Notes under the pieces: generated by a model
Seen by the model: only the letters and a program-made list of their open reading frames with translations
Database searches by the model: none
What the model was told of the DNA's origin: nothing
Origin: an uncultured Lachnospiraceae bacterium
GTDB taxonomy: Bacteria; Bacillota; Clostridia; Lachnospirales; Lachnospiraceae
Assembly (NCBI GenBank): GCA_947243855.1
Contig: CAMXIK010000011.1
Coordinates: 1 to 64,000, forward strand
Length of the DNA stretch: 64,000 bases
Direction: 5' to 3'
Translations under genes and position numbers: made by a program
Shown: positions 7,907 to 17,500 of the stretch, piece after piece
Layout: every line of letters starts with the position of its first letter
Numbering within the stretch: position 1 is the stretch's first letter

Positions 7907-9256
7907 TTACTGCGCCACCGCCTCAATCAGCGTTTTCGCCATATAGTCGATCATTTCGTCCGTCATGCCCGGATACAGGCCGATCCAGAAGGTGTCCTCC
8001 ATAATGCGGTCCGTATTTTCCAGACTGCCCACGATTCGGTAGCCCTCGCCCGCAGCGCGCATCCCGTCGAAGCAGGGATGCTTAGTCAGATTGCCCGCAA
8101 AGAGCATTCTCGTCTGCACGCCGTGCTCCTCCATATAGGGTACGATCCTGCTGCGCTGCGCACCATTCTTGCAGGTAACCGGAAAACCAAACCAGCTTGG
8201 GTCGGAACCCTCGCAGGCTTCCGGAAGAATCAGCTTGTCCGCGACAGCTTCCGCCGCAAGCAGCCGTTCCGTCATTCTCTTGAAATTATACCGTCTGCGT
8301 TCCACAAAAGAAGGAAATTTTTCCAACTGCGCGCACCCGATGGCCGCCTGCAGATCCGTCGCTTTTAAATTATATCCGAAATGGGAGTACACATACTTGT
8401 GGTCATAGCCCTTCGGCAGTTCTCCATATTGGCCGTCAAACCGATGGCCGCAGAGATTGTCCCTGCCGGACGGGCATACGCAGTCGCGCCCCCAATCCCG
8501 GAAAGACCGAACGCACTTGTGTAAAAGCGGGTTGTCCGTATATACCGCGCCTCCTTCGCCCATCGTCATGTGATGGGGCGGATAAAAGCTGGAAGTACCG
8601 ATATCGCCCACCGTACCCGTCAATTTCTTTTCTCCATCCAACGTATATTCCGAACCCAGCGCGTCACAGTTGTCCTCAATCAGCCAGAGGTTATGCTCTT
8701 TGCAGAATGCGCTGACCGCCTTTAAGTCAAAAGGATTCCCCAGCGTATGCGCGATCATGACCGCTTTCGTTCTCTCAGAAAGCGCCTTTTCCAACATATC
8801 TACATCCACATTATACTGCGGAATCGTGACGTCCACAAACACCGGCACCGCCCCGTACTGTATGATAGGCGCAACCGTTGTGGGAAATCCCGCCGCCACG
8901 GTGATCACCTCGTCTCCCCTGTCAATCCTGCGTTCTCCTAAAAGCGGGGAAGTGAGCGCCATAAAGGCAAGCAGATTCGCGGAGGAGCCAGAATTTACAA
9001 GGGAGCAAAAGCGAATGCCCAAATACTCCGCCATCTGTTTTTCAAACTGATCCGTATATCTTCCCGACGTGAGCCAAAACTCCAAGGCGCTGTCTACCAG
9101 ATTACACATCTCCGCGCTGTCGTAAACGCGGGAAGCGTAGGGAATGCGATCACCCTCCTGAAAAGGCTTCTTCACGTTATGGTAGGTGTCGCAGTATTCT
9201 TTTACCATTGATAGGATTTCTTCTCTTGCCTGCTGTTCTGTTTTTTGAATTGCCAT
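7907..9256 (-). CDS. rfbH: CDP-4-keto-6-deoxyglucose 3-dehydrase (PMP/[2Fe-2S] enzyme E1)
   Basis: A 449-residue member of the DegT/DnrJ aminotransferase fold. The lysine that normally forms the PLP Schiff base is replaced by histidine in FYPPHHMTMGEGG (around residue 227), the hallmark of E1-type dehydrases that use PMP. A cysteine cluster DCVCPSGRDNLC (about residues 256-267) matches the E1 iron-sulfur site. The enzyme removes the C3 hydroxyl of CDP-4-keto-6-deoxy-D-glucose on the way to 3,6-dideoxyhexoses. It is positioned between rfbF and rfbG in one operon. The partner flavin/iron-sulfur reductase E3 is not in this window, so electrons must come from elsewhere. Confidence 0.95.
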   Translation of the reverse strand: MAIQKTEQQAREEILSMVKEYCDTYHNVKKPFQEGDRIPYASRVYDSAEMCNLVDSALEFWLTSGRYTDQFEKQMAEYLGIRFCSLVNSGSSANLLAFMALTSPLLGERRIDRGDEVITVAAGFPTTVAPIIQYGAVPVFVDVTIPQYNVDVDMLEKALSERTKAVMIAHTLGNPFDLKAVSAFCKEHNLWLIEDNCDALGSEYTLDGEKKLTGTVGDIGTSSFYPPHHMTMGEGGAVYTDNPLLHKCVRSFRDWGRDCVCPSGRDNLCGHRFDGQYGELPKGYDHKYVYSHFGYNLKATDLQAAIGCAQLEKFPSFVERRRYNFKRMTERLLAAEAVADKLILPEACEGSDPSWFGFPVTCKNGAQRSRIVPYMEEHGVQTRMLFAGNLTKHPCFDGMRAAGEGYRIVGSLENTDRIMEDTFWIGLYPGMTDEMIDYMAKTLIEAVAQ

Positions 9257-9287
9257 GGTTTTCTTTCCTCCGTCTTTCTTTTTCCTT

Positions 9288-10061
9288 CTACCACACCCTC
9301 CACGGCGCTTCCCCGCTGCTCCACAGCTCTTCCAGATACGCCCTATCGTGTACCGTGTCCATCGGCGACCAAAACCCCGGATGCCTGTACGCCGCCATCT
9401 GCCGATCCGCCGCCAGCCGCTCGAAGGGCGTCCGCTCTAACATCTCGGAACCGTCCCCCAGATAATCGAACACCTCTCTGTTTAATACCATAAACCCCGT
9501 ATTGACCCACGACTGATCCCGGCGCGCCTTCTCTGCAAAGCTCTCGATTGTGCCGTCCTCGTCCATTTTAATGGCGCCAAACCGCCCTGCCGGCTGGGTA
9601 GTCGTAATTGTGGCAATCTTACCATGCTGTCTGTGAAACGCAATCAGCGCCGGAATATCCACATCGGCAACGCCGTCCCCATAGGTCAGCATAAACGTCT
9701 CGTCCTCGCCAATATAGTCTCTGATTTGTAGGATTCTTCCCGCAGTCAGCGTTTCCAGCCCGGTATTCGCCAGTGTAATCCGCCACGGTTCCGCCGTCGA
9801 ACGGTGATACTCCCCGCGCTTGTCCTGCAGATGAAAGGTTGTGTCCGTCTGATACATATAATAATGGACAAAATATTCCTTAATCATATGCCCCTTATAC
9901 CCGCAGCATATGATAAAATCATGATAGCCATAGGCCGAATAAATCTTCATGATATGCCATAAAATCGGCTTGTCCCCGATCTCGATCATGGGCTTTGGCT
10001 TCAGCACAGACTCCTCGCTGATGCGGCTGCCCTTTCCCCCTGCCAAAATAACAACCTTCAT
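9288..10061 (-). CDS. rfbF: Glucose-1-phosphate cytidylyltransferase
   Basis: A 257-residue nucleotidyltransferase making CDP-D-glucose from CTP and glucose-1-phosphate. It has the nucleotide-binding loop VILAGGKGSRI at the N-terminus, KPKPMIEIGDKPI, the IMKIYSAYG segment, the metal-binding YGDGVADVD (about residue 127) and a C-terminal GFWSPMDTVHD motif typical of RfbF. Length is standard. It is the canonical copy; the paralogue immediately upstream has a changed active-site loop. First committed step for RfbG and RfbH encoded downstream. Confidence 0.94.
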   Translation of the reverse strand: MKVVILAGGKGSRISEESVLKPKPMIEIGDKPILWHIMKIYSAYGYHDFIICCGYKGHMIKEYFVHYYMYQTDTTFHLQDKRGEYHRSTAEPWRITLANTGLETLTAGRILQIRDYIGEDETFMLTYGDGVADVDIPALIAFHRQHGKIATITTTQPAGRFGAIKMDEDGTIESFAEKARRDQSWVNTGFMVLNREVFDYLGDGSEMLERTPFERLAADRQMAAYRHPGFWSPMDTVHDRAYLEELWSSGEAPWRVW

Positions 10062-10107
10062 TTTTCATTTCATCCTTTCGGCTCTCACATGTTATCTGCC
10101 ACGATTG

Positions 10108-10872
10108 CTATTTTGCCCAAGGCGCAATACCCGCATTCCATAGGTTTTCCATATTGACCATATCCCGGTAAGTTTCCACCGGCGTCCAGAAGCCGTTATG
10201 CTTAAAAGTAATCAGCTCGCCCTTTTCCGACAGGTGATCCGTCAAAATATCTTCCAGATTATAATTCCCCTGTAAGATATCAAACACCTTCCTGTTCAGA
10301 ACATACAGGCCGGCGTTCGTCCACGCTTCGTTTGTGGCCGCGTTCTGCTGTATTTTTCGGATCTTTCCGTCTGCGTCAATGTCTAACGCCTCGTTTCGCC
10401 CGGTGGGCCTTACAGCCGCCATGGTCGCGGTTTTTCCCTGCTTCTCATGATAGGCCGTCATTTTTTCCACATCAATGTCGAAGAGACAGTCCCCGTGCGT
10501 AACAATGAACGCGTCCCCGTCTATATACTCCTGTATGCGGGCCACGCGCTGTCCGGTTGCGGAATACAGCCCGGTGTCCACCACCGTCACTTTCCAGTCC
10601 TCCGTGCGGTTTTTATGAATCTCAATCTTGTTTGTCTGCAAATCGACCGTGATATCCGACTGATAAATATAATAGTCCATGAAGTATTCCTTAATCATAT
10701 TCACCTTATAGCCGCCGCAGATAATAAAATCGGTCAGACCGTAGGCGGAAAAGCTCTTCATAATATGCCACAGAAGCGGCTTGCCGCCGATTTCCACCAT
10801 CGGCTTGGGTATGCCTTCCTGTTCATTGCTGATCGTGCTTCTCTGGCCGCCTGCTAAGATCACTACCTTCAT
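10108..10872 (-). CDS. RfbF paralogue with altered nucleotide-binding loop
   Basis: A 254-residue protein of the same family as the downstream rfbF, alignable throughout (KPMVEIGGKPLLWHIMKSFS, GFWTPVETYRD), but the loop reads AGGQRSTISNEQ instead of the expected AGGxGxRISEE. The essential glycine is replaced by arginine and the arginine by threonine. The metal site is HGDCLFDID rather than YGDGVADVD. It may use another substrate, be regulatory, or be an inactive partner. AGAGGA lies 7 bases before the ATG. It is the first gene of the operon running to 3407, from promoter 10921-10949, and is 46 bases upstream of rfbF. Conserved length and frame argue against simple decay. Confidence 0.85.
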   Translation of the reverse strand: MKVVILAGGQRSTISNEQEGIPKPMVEIGGKPLLWHIMKSFSAYGLTDFIICGGYKVNMIKEYFMDYYIYQSDITVDLQTNKIEIHKNRTEDWKVTVVDTGLYSATGQRVARIQEYIDGDAFIVTHGDCLFDIDVEKMTAYHEKQGKTATMAAVRPTGRNEALDIDADGKIRKIQQNAATNEAWTNAGLYVLNRKVFDILQGNYNLEDILTDHLSEKGELITFKHNGFWTPVETYRDMVNMENLWNAGIAPWAK

Positions 10873-10920
10873 ACTGGTTTCCTCTCATGATATGCCTCTG
10901 CATAAAACTTTGCTTTTCCC

Positions 10921-10949
10921 ATTATAGCACGATGTTTTCATTTTGTCAG
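10921..10949 (-). promoter_or_regulatory. Predicted sigma-A promoter of the CDP-dideoxysugar operon
   Basis: On the minus strand CTGACA (10944-10949) and TATAAT (10921-10926) are spaced by 17 bases. Transcription would begin near 10914, 42 bases ahead of the ATG at 10872, between the RADAR cassette and the sugar operon. Confidence 0.65.
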
Positions 10950-10988
10950 TCATTGCGGGAAAACATGTTGCATGAAGCCAAAAGACCG

Positions 10989-11609
10989 TCACGCTTCCCC
11001 TGTCTCGCCGCCGTCATATTTTTCCAAAAACCAGCATATTGCATATCCCATTTTCTTACGACTAATCCTTTGCCATCTCACGCCAAAACAAAGTAAGCCA
11101 GCTATGCCAAACAGCGCTTCCCCACATGATTTTTTCAGCATACCATGTATCATACAAAAAAGGGTTACCAAAACCATATTTTTGCACAAAAGCACCAGCG
11201 ATGCATAATTATGTATGCGCGTGTATTTCGGATCGGTCTGGATGTCCGCATAGATTACCGCCTGATATTTTGAAAAATCCGCCGCGTCCGCGCATGAATC
11301 ATTTTCGCCCAAAATACGAGCCTTTTTCAGGGCTCTTTCCATTCTTTCACAGGTCAAAGAATATTTGTTCCATATTGCCCTCCATTGCGCTTTTCCCCAA
11401 AATCTACCGATCAGCGAATCCACCCACCGCATAAGCTCCGAAATGACGATTCCCACCAGAAAGCCAAACGCAATCAGAATCGAAACTCCTCCGATTTCCA
11501 TTTGAGACAAATCCCCTAACTTTTCGCCGTTGTAAAAAAACAGAAAAACACAGCCCGGCAATGCGTATCCAAGCAAATCATACAGCGTTAATTTTTGCAG
11601 CATTTCCAT
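10989..11609 (-). CDS. Small membrane protein, third gene of the RADAR cassette
   Basis: A 206-residue protein with an N-terminal LTLYDLLGYALPGCVFLFF segment, a second hydrophobic helix (ILIAFGFLVGIVISELM), a central soluble helical region (about 65-130), and two more helices (LVLLCKNMVLVTLFCM, CGEALFGIAGLLCFGV). This start-of-helix pattern is common in membrane effectors of defence systems. It begins 27 bases after rdrB with GGGAGG 9 bases before its ATG, so it is co-transcribed. Published RADAR loci sometimes include an extra small membrane protein (Csx27-like or SLATT type); this one is placed exactly there, but I cannot prove the family. It may add a membrane-acting step to the deaminase response. 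Confidence 0.75.
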   Translation of the reverse strand: MEMLQKLTLYDLLGYALPGCVFLFFYNGEKLGDLSQMEIGGVSILIAFGFLVGIVISELMRWVDSLIGRFWGKAQWRAIWNKYSLTCERMERALKKARILGENDSCADAADFSKYQAVIYADIQTDPKYTRIHNYASLVLLCKNMVLVTLFCMIHGMLKKSCGEALFGIAGLLCFGVRWQRISRKKMGYAICWFLEKYDGGETGEA

Positions 11610-11636
11610 AACATGTTCCTCCCTATCTTTGCATCG

Positions 11637-14552
11637 CTAGAAATTCTTTTTTTTGATCCAGTCCATTATTTCCTGAATCTCAGATAAAATTTGTAATCCA
11701 TCCTTTTCATTTTTAATAAAACTTGCATCCATTCCCCTCTGCCTGATGCGGTCGATCCACTCCAAAATTTCACTTTTACTGTATCCAAATTCATCCGCCG
11801 CGTAATAAATATAAGCTAATTCATTTTCTGCATTGGTATTAAAGATTGTCGGATTGTCCGAATTCACAGTTATCATACTATGGTTTCCGTCATGGACGCG
11901 AATGTCGTCCAATTTAAAAATCGGATGATCCCCGATATGGGAAAAATCTCCTATCGCCAAATTCGAGGTGGGATTTGCCTCTAAATAAATTCCTTTTTTC
12001 TCAATTTTTTGAACCAAATATGTCTGAAGCTTTTGGTATACTGCAATCTCCGACTTCGAAACGGAAACCAACTGTACCTTTGCGTACTTTTTCTGATAAT
12101 ACGAGCAGTAATTTGTCAGTAACAGCTTCTCGCTATTCCACCCCTTATGCTCCCGAACTCCATCTTCTCTGTAATTATCATTTATCTCACAACGCTCACA
12201 GTCTGGATATCTTCCTCCATCTTCTTGATGCACCTTCGCAACAATCGCCGCGTGATCGCTCTGTAATTTATGCTTGTATGCCTGATAGAGCATTTTGACC
12301 GTAATGGTCTCCGGATCAGAATAAATTTCCTGCGCGATATCCATAATGATGTTTTCCAACATTTCCAGACGCACGGGCAGATTGAGACCATCACAGGTAT
12401 TGACGCCCCACATCCAAAGCAAATTTTCTAACCGTTCCAAAACAGGAATCGGCACCACTTCATTATCCGTGACCCATTGCGCCACGTCTATTCCCAATGC
12501 TAAAACATGGCCGAGCCTGTCCCCCGCCTTATAGGTAAATTCCTCCAACACTTCGTCGATGTGCCGGAATCCGGACACGATATGTCGAAAATCTTCGCCC
12601 ACATGATAGGTAAACCCGATATTCTGAACCCGCCGAAAAGGCTCCGTGCCGTTTGGAATCTGCAAAACCGGCTTGGTGTAGAAACGCGACCGCATCAAAC
12701 GGTATGCCTGCGCAAACATCCAAGGCTCCATCGCGTTCTCCTCTGAAGCGGCGTCAATTCCCACCAAATATTCGTCCAATCCGGGGACCGTGCTGCGCAT
12801 CCGCTCTATCGCAATCGCAATATTTATGATAAAATACCGTTTCCCCATACAAACAGGAACGTCTTCTTCCTTTTTTCCGGCATATCTCCAACAGGATGTA
12901 TCTGAGGTTTTCTCCAACATTTCTGATTTAATAAAATGAAAGATAATTCCGGGGGAAGGCACAGAGAGCGTCCGCTTATCTTTACACTCGCTTATCACTT
13001 GCTCAATATCCTTCCCAATAAATCTTTTTACTTCTTCCTTTCTCATCAGCGCCCATGTTTCCCGAACCCCAATCAGACATTCCAAGATATATCTTCTATA
13101 TGCATAAAGAATCCCGTAAATCTGATCGTACAGCTTGATCATAAGAATTTTCTGCGCCTGTTTGGCATTCAGTCCGCTTACGTCGCTCTCCTTAACGTTC
13201 GGCGCTACCCGGATCTCTAATTTTTTCAGACAGCCAATTTTGGCCTGAAATCGAAACGATTCCAGCATAGCATCCGATTCCCGCATAACAGTCGCAGCCG
13301 AATTTCGCATCCTTCTGTACTTTCCGCGGAAATATCCCAATCCCTGTAGTTCATTGCCTTCCAGCAACTGTCTAAAATATGCGTTTTTAAATCTGATATA
13401 CTGCAAAAAAGCGCAGGCAAAAAAAGAATCCTCCACATGTTCCGCAACATATCGATAACACTGATAAAGCAATATAAACTCCGAAGATATTTTATACTCT
13501 AGATATTTGTCATACACCTTAACAAGCAGGTAATCTTCGCTTCGAACCGCTTCGCCGGAAGCCAGCTCCTGATAAAAAAATAAAATATCGCGAATATCTT
13601 CGGGCGCAGTCTCCTGTACAACATTCCCTTTTGTCATTGCATATACAAGCTCTCTCATACATGCAGAACGCTCCGGCTGGTTCAGCCATTCATCAAACCC
13701 CTCCGGATGCCCGCCCTCTTCCACGTAGCAAGCCGCCAGCACGCGAAACAAGGCAATCCCAAGCCGCTGGTAAGTCTCTGGTTTTCGCGTTTTAAAACTA
13801 CACTCCTCCAGAAATCCCAGATCCATACAGCGAAGCCATATTGCCTCATAATCCATCCCCGCGTGAAAGTGCATATGGTTTTCGGCTAACCCCTTCTGCA
13901 AAACCTTATGTAACAGCTTATCCGCAAGGGTTATATACGATTTTTGTTCATACAGGGCCTCCATCCCCAAACGATTATCCACAGCGGCCATAACAATATA
14001 CAGATCGGGAACCGTAATCCTGCACAGCAGATTCCATATCTCGACTTTATTATAGACAGATCCGCTTCGAAAAATATCGGTTTTTACGGTATTGTCATTG
14101 TCAACCCACTGCCTGATTGCCGCCGTTCCATCGCGATATGTAATGAGCGAAGCGGAAATATCAGACAGTTTTCTCAAATAGTATCTGCAAATGCTTTCCC
14201 TCTCGATAACGGCATATCCTTTTGCCCTGCGCGCCCTTTGCACCGCCTCCATTTCCTGCCGGATTTCTTCCATCGGATAATATAATTGACAAAGCATCAT
14301 CACATCGTCTTCTGATTTTATCTTCCCGTGACTCTTGGACACTAGGTAGGCAGTCAGCGCGCGCCGGCGGCGGTGATATTCACTCACAGCCCTATCCTTT
14401 GCGCCGGCTCCCACCGCGCTTTTTCCATCCGTATGCGCAAGCGGCCAGTATGCCTGATAGTATGAAAGCAGCACATCGTCCGTCCCAAAATCCGGGTCCG
14501 TCACTGGAAATAATAAAACCTCTAATATCTGCTGCAGACGGTATCTATTCAT
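11637..14552 (-). CDS. rdrB: RADAR adenosine deaminase RdrB
   Basis: A 971-residue protein with a divergent adenosine deaminase domain. Metal ligands and catalytic motifs are present in the ADA order: AENHMHFHAG (HxH, about residue 225), YHVGEDFRH (HxGE, about 648), GDRLGHVLALG (about 678) and NSDNPTIF (SDxP, about 896). A CERC motif in the C-terminal third suggests a structural zinc site. The length far exceeds housekeeping adenosine deaminases and matches RADAR RdrB, which forms large assemblies with RdrA and deaminates adenosine nucleotides or RNA on phage infection. Its ATG overlaps the rdrA stop by 8 bases, so the two are translationally coupled. Catalytic residues look intact. Confidence 0.92.
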   Translation of the reverse strand: MNRYRLQQILEVLLFPVTDPDFGTDDVLLSYYQAYWPLAHTDGKSAVGAGAKDRAVSEYHRRRRALTAYLVSKSHGKIKSEDDVMMLCQLYYPMEEIRQEMEAVQRARRAKGYAVIERESICRYYLRKLSDISASLITYRDGTAAIRQWVDNDNTVKTDIFRSGSVYNKVEIWNLLCRITVPDLYIVMAAVDNRLGMEALYEQKSYITLADKLLHKVLQKGLAENHMHFHAGMDYEAIWLRCMDLGFLEECSFKTRKPETYQRLGIALFRVLAACYVEEGGHPEGFDEWLNQPERSACMRELVYAMTKGNVVQETAPEDIRDILFFYQELASGEAVRSEDYLLVKVYDKYLEYKISSEFILLYQCYRYVAEHVEDSFFACAFLQYIRFKNAYFRQLLEGNELQGLGYFRGKYRRMRNSAATVMRESDAMLESFRFQAKIGCLKKLEIRVAPNVKESDVSGLNAKQAQKILMIKLYDQIYGILYAYRRYILECLIGVRETWALMRKEEVKRFIGKDIEQVISECKDKRTLSVPSPGIIFHFIKSEMLEKTSDTSCWRYAGKKEEDVPVCMGKRYFIINIAIAIERMRSTVPGLDEYLVGIDAASEENAMEPWMFAQAYRLMRSRFYTKPVLQIPNGTEPFRRVQNIGFTYHVGEDFRHIVSGFRHIDEVLEEFTYKAGDRLGHVLALGIDVAQWVTDNEVVPIPVLERLENLLWMWGVNTCDGLNLPVRLEMLENIIMDIAQEIYSDPETITVKMLYQAYKHKLQSDHAAIVAKVHQEDGGRYPDCERCEINDNYREDGVREHKGWNSEKLLLTNYCSYYQKKYAKVQLVSVSKSEIAVYQKLQTYLVQKIEKKGIYLEANPTSNLAIGDFSHIGDHPIFKLDDIRVHDGNHSMITVNSDNPTIFNTNAENELAYIYYAADEFGYSKSEILEWIDRIRQRGMDASFIKNEKDGLQILSEIQEIMDWIKKKNF

Positions 14553-17500
14553 CTCTTACCCCCGCTATCAACAATTCTACATATTTCTGCCGCTCACTCG
14601 TATATACTGCCTCAATCCTCTCCCGCAGATTAATGTCTCTTTTACTGTCCTTGTCACCCAATACCGATACAACCTGATTAAAGAAATTATAGTAATATGT
14701 GTTTTTGTCTCCCACCTTCTCCAAGTCTTTGGATGAAAAGCTGTTGTTACCCGTATACCCCTCATATACCGTCAGATATAAATAGGCCGCCTGCAAAACC
14801 CCGATCAGCGCAACCTCCGTCCCAAGCTGCACGGCACGCCACACTGCCTCCGTATTATAAATGTCCACACAGAGATCCCAGCCCCTGAAAAGCAATTTTG
14901 CTTCTTCCAACAGCGCCTCTTCTTCTTCATCATAATAACGGTTCACCTCACGGTTCGTATCACGTTTATCCAGCATCCGTCCAAGGGTCGTAATCAGTTT
15001 TCGATAGGAACTCTTGTCCAGCGTCACAGCTCCGCTCTCTTCCGATCCGTCAAACTCCTTGGCAATCCATTTCAGCTCTCCATATTTAGAGCCGTCAAGC
15101 CGAAACAGCCGTTCAAACATATCTAACATATGCCCCGTATCAAACAAAATCCCTCTGTTATTCCACCAATACTCTTTCTTTTCCACGGATTCGATCTGAT
15201 CCGCCAGCAATCTTTTGAGCGTTTCCCTGTCAAATACGTCCGCGTTTAGTTTCCGGATTAATTCACCCACCACATCCGCCGGACACTGCATCAACAAGTC
15301 CTGAATATTGTCCATTTTCTCGATATGTTCATCCACCTTCAAATGTTCAAACACAATCTCTAGTACCATACTTAACTCCACCATGCGATGTTTCTTTTCA
15401 TCTGTCGGGCAGTCGCTCACTGTTTCCTTCTCTCCCCCGATATCCGCTTCCTCATCATAGTCCTGTATAAAAGATTTTTCCTCCTCTTCGCTCATCTGCA
15501 GCATCTCATTCTGCACAGTGTAAACCAATGCAGAAAACCCCTTGTTGCTCTTATCTGGCTCCTCATAACGTTTCTCTAAATTTTCCTTCCATTTTCTGTC
15601 CGCCCACGCGTCCTGCAGTTTGATACAGGCAAAGCACTTGTTCATGTATTCCTGCAGCACGTTGCATATTTTCTGTTGGTATCTGACCAAATACTTTTTG
15701 TCTTTGAAGATCAGACAATCCGCCATGTCCTCCTTGCCAAACAGGTACGCGTTTCCATACACCATCGTCAACATTCCTACCAACTGGCTAAACCATTTTG
15801 GATTATCTTGGGCACTTTTGGTTACTTCACTCTTGCTTGGAATTGGCGTATCTTTTTTATTGCTTTGGCTCAGTTTATACTTTCGGAGATTATAAAAATA
15901 TTCCATGCTGAATTTTCGATCCGACATCTTTTCATCTGAAATGATGCTTGTCAGCCGATCTAACAGATTATTATAGTGCTCAAAAAAATCGCTTGCAGAA
16001 AAATCTTCCCTGAAAATATGACGGTTCTCAAAAGCCGTCTTTTGTATGTATTCCGTCATAAAGGGAATTGCATGCACCTTCGTCCTACTCGTTATTCCTT
16101 TGGGAAATACGCTCTCCATCAACAGCAAAATGTTCTCCACAAACGCAAACAGAGAATACATCTGCAAAGCCACTTCGATTTTCACCACCCTGTCGTCCTC
16201 CCTGCTTCCGGTCTCGATCACCGCATTGTCTTCCACATATTCGTTAATGTAGAGATAATTAATGTACAGCCGCCATTGATTGTATTCCGGCAGAAAAACC
16301 TCGTCCACAAACTCGTCTATATTCTCTATCCTCGTTGACAGACTGTGATTAGAATTGAGGGTAACCCGCAGAAAATACCTGCACTCTTGGTAGAGATCGT
16401 TGATCTGCTCCTCTACATTCGCACCGTCTTTTTGTATCCTTTCGACCATTTTTTTCAGGCTGGAAATCAGCTCGCTCAAGACAATATAAGCATTGCTGAT
16501 CTGCCGGGATGTATCGCCAAAAAATTTTAAATAAAAGTTAATCAATAAATTGTTTGACCTCATAAAATTACTGTTTTTTCTGCCAATGCATTTTATCAGG
16601 TCGTAAATTTGTCCGGATATTGCATTTCCCAGCGTTTCCCCGTCCCTCACATAAAAATTTTCCTTTTGTTTCGCCGTGTGAAACAGTCTTAAATAATACC
16701 GCGTAGAAGGCGGCAGCACCTTGCCCAAATACATTGCCGCCGTCTGATTGACCACATCCTCAAAATCCGTTTTTCTATTTTTCTCCTCCGAGGCAATGAT
16801 GCCGAACGGATACTCCTGCTGCGTACGATGGTTTAAATATTCTCTCCATTCGCCCGGTATTCTCCCTATTTTTCTGTCAAGCTGCTTCTCTATTACTTCC
16901 AGAAACAGCCTTTCATCCGCCGTGGTGATCACGATGATATTTGGATGTGACAAATACTTGATAATAACCGACAGAAGCTCGTCTATCTTTTCCGGCGCCA
17001 GATCGACGTCGTCAAAAATAAAATAAATCATCGGGCAGACCATACGCCCGTCCTGATTTTCTGCTTTCAACATATAGTATTCTCTGATTCTGTCAATCCA
17101 TCTATCCCATAAATCGGCAATCTCTTTCGCAAACCTGTAATAGTCCTCTGCCTGCTGAACCGAGTACCCTATGGCACGGTAATAGGACTCTTCGTTGGAA
17201 GGGTTGTAGCTCCCCGCAAAGAACATTTGACTGATCTCATCCAATTTTGCCACTAAAGATTTGTCCGACGCGCGTTCTCCGCAGCATCTGTACCTGCTGC
17301 GGTTCTGCTCCCCGCCAATCTTTCTCTCCTCCTCGCGGATCTTTTCTTCCAGCGCTTCCATCTCCTCCTTGACAATCGCGAGAATCCAGCCAAGCACCGT
17401 GCAGTTCTCCGGAATCACCTCCGGGATAATCAGCGGCAGCACCACGTCATATTCACTGTATTCCTCTTTTTCTTCTATTTTCTTCTGTAAGGTAAACGCA

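Noticed and set aside
11637..14552. Housekeeping adenosine deaminase
   Set aside because: Nearly three times too long, and coupled to a large P-loop ATPase gene in the RADAR order.
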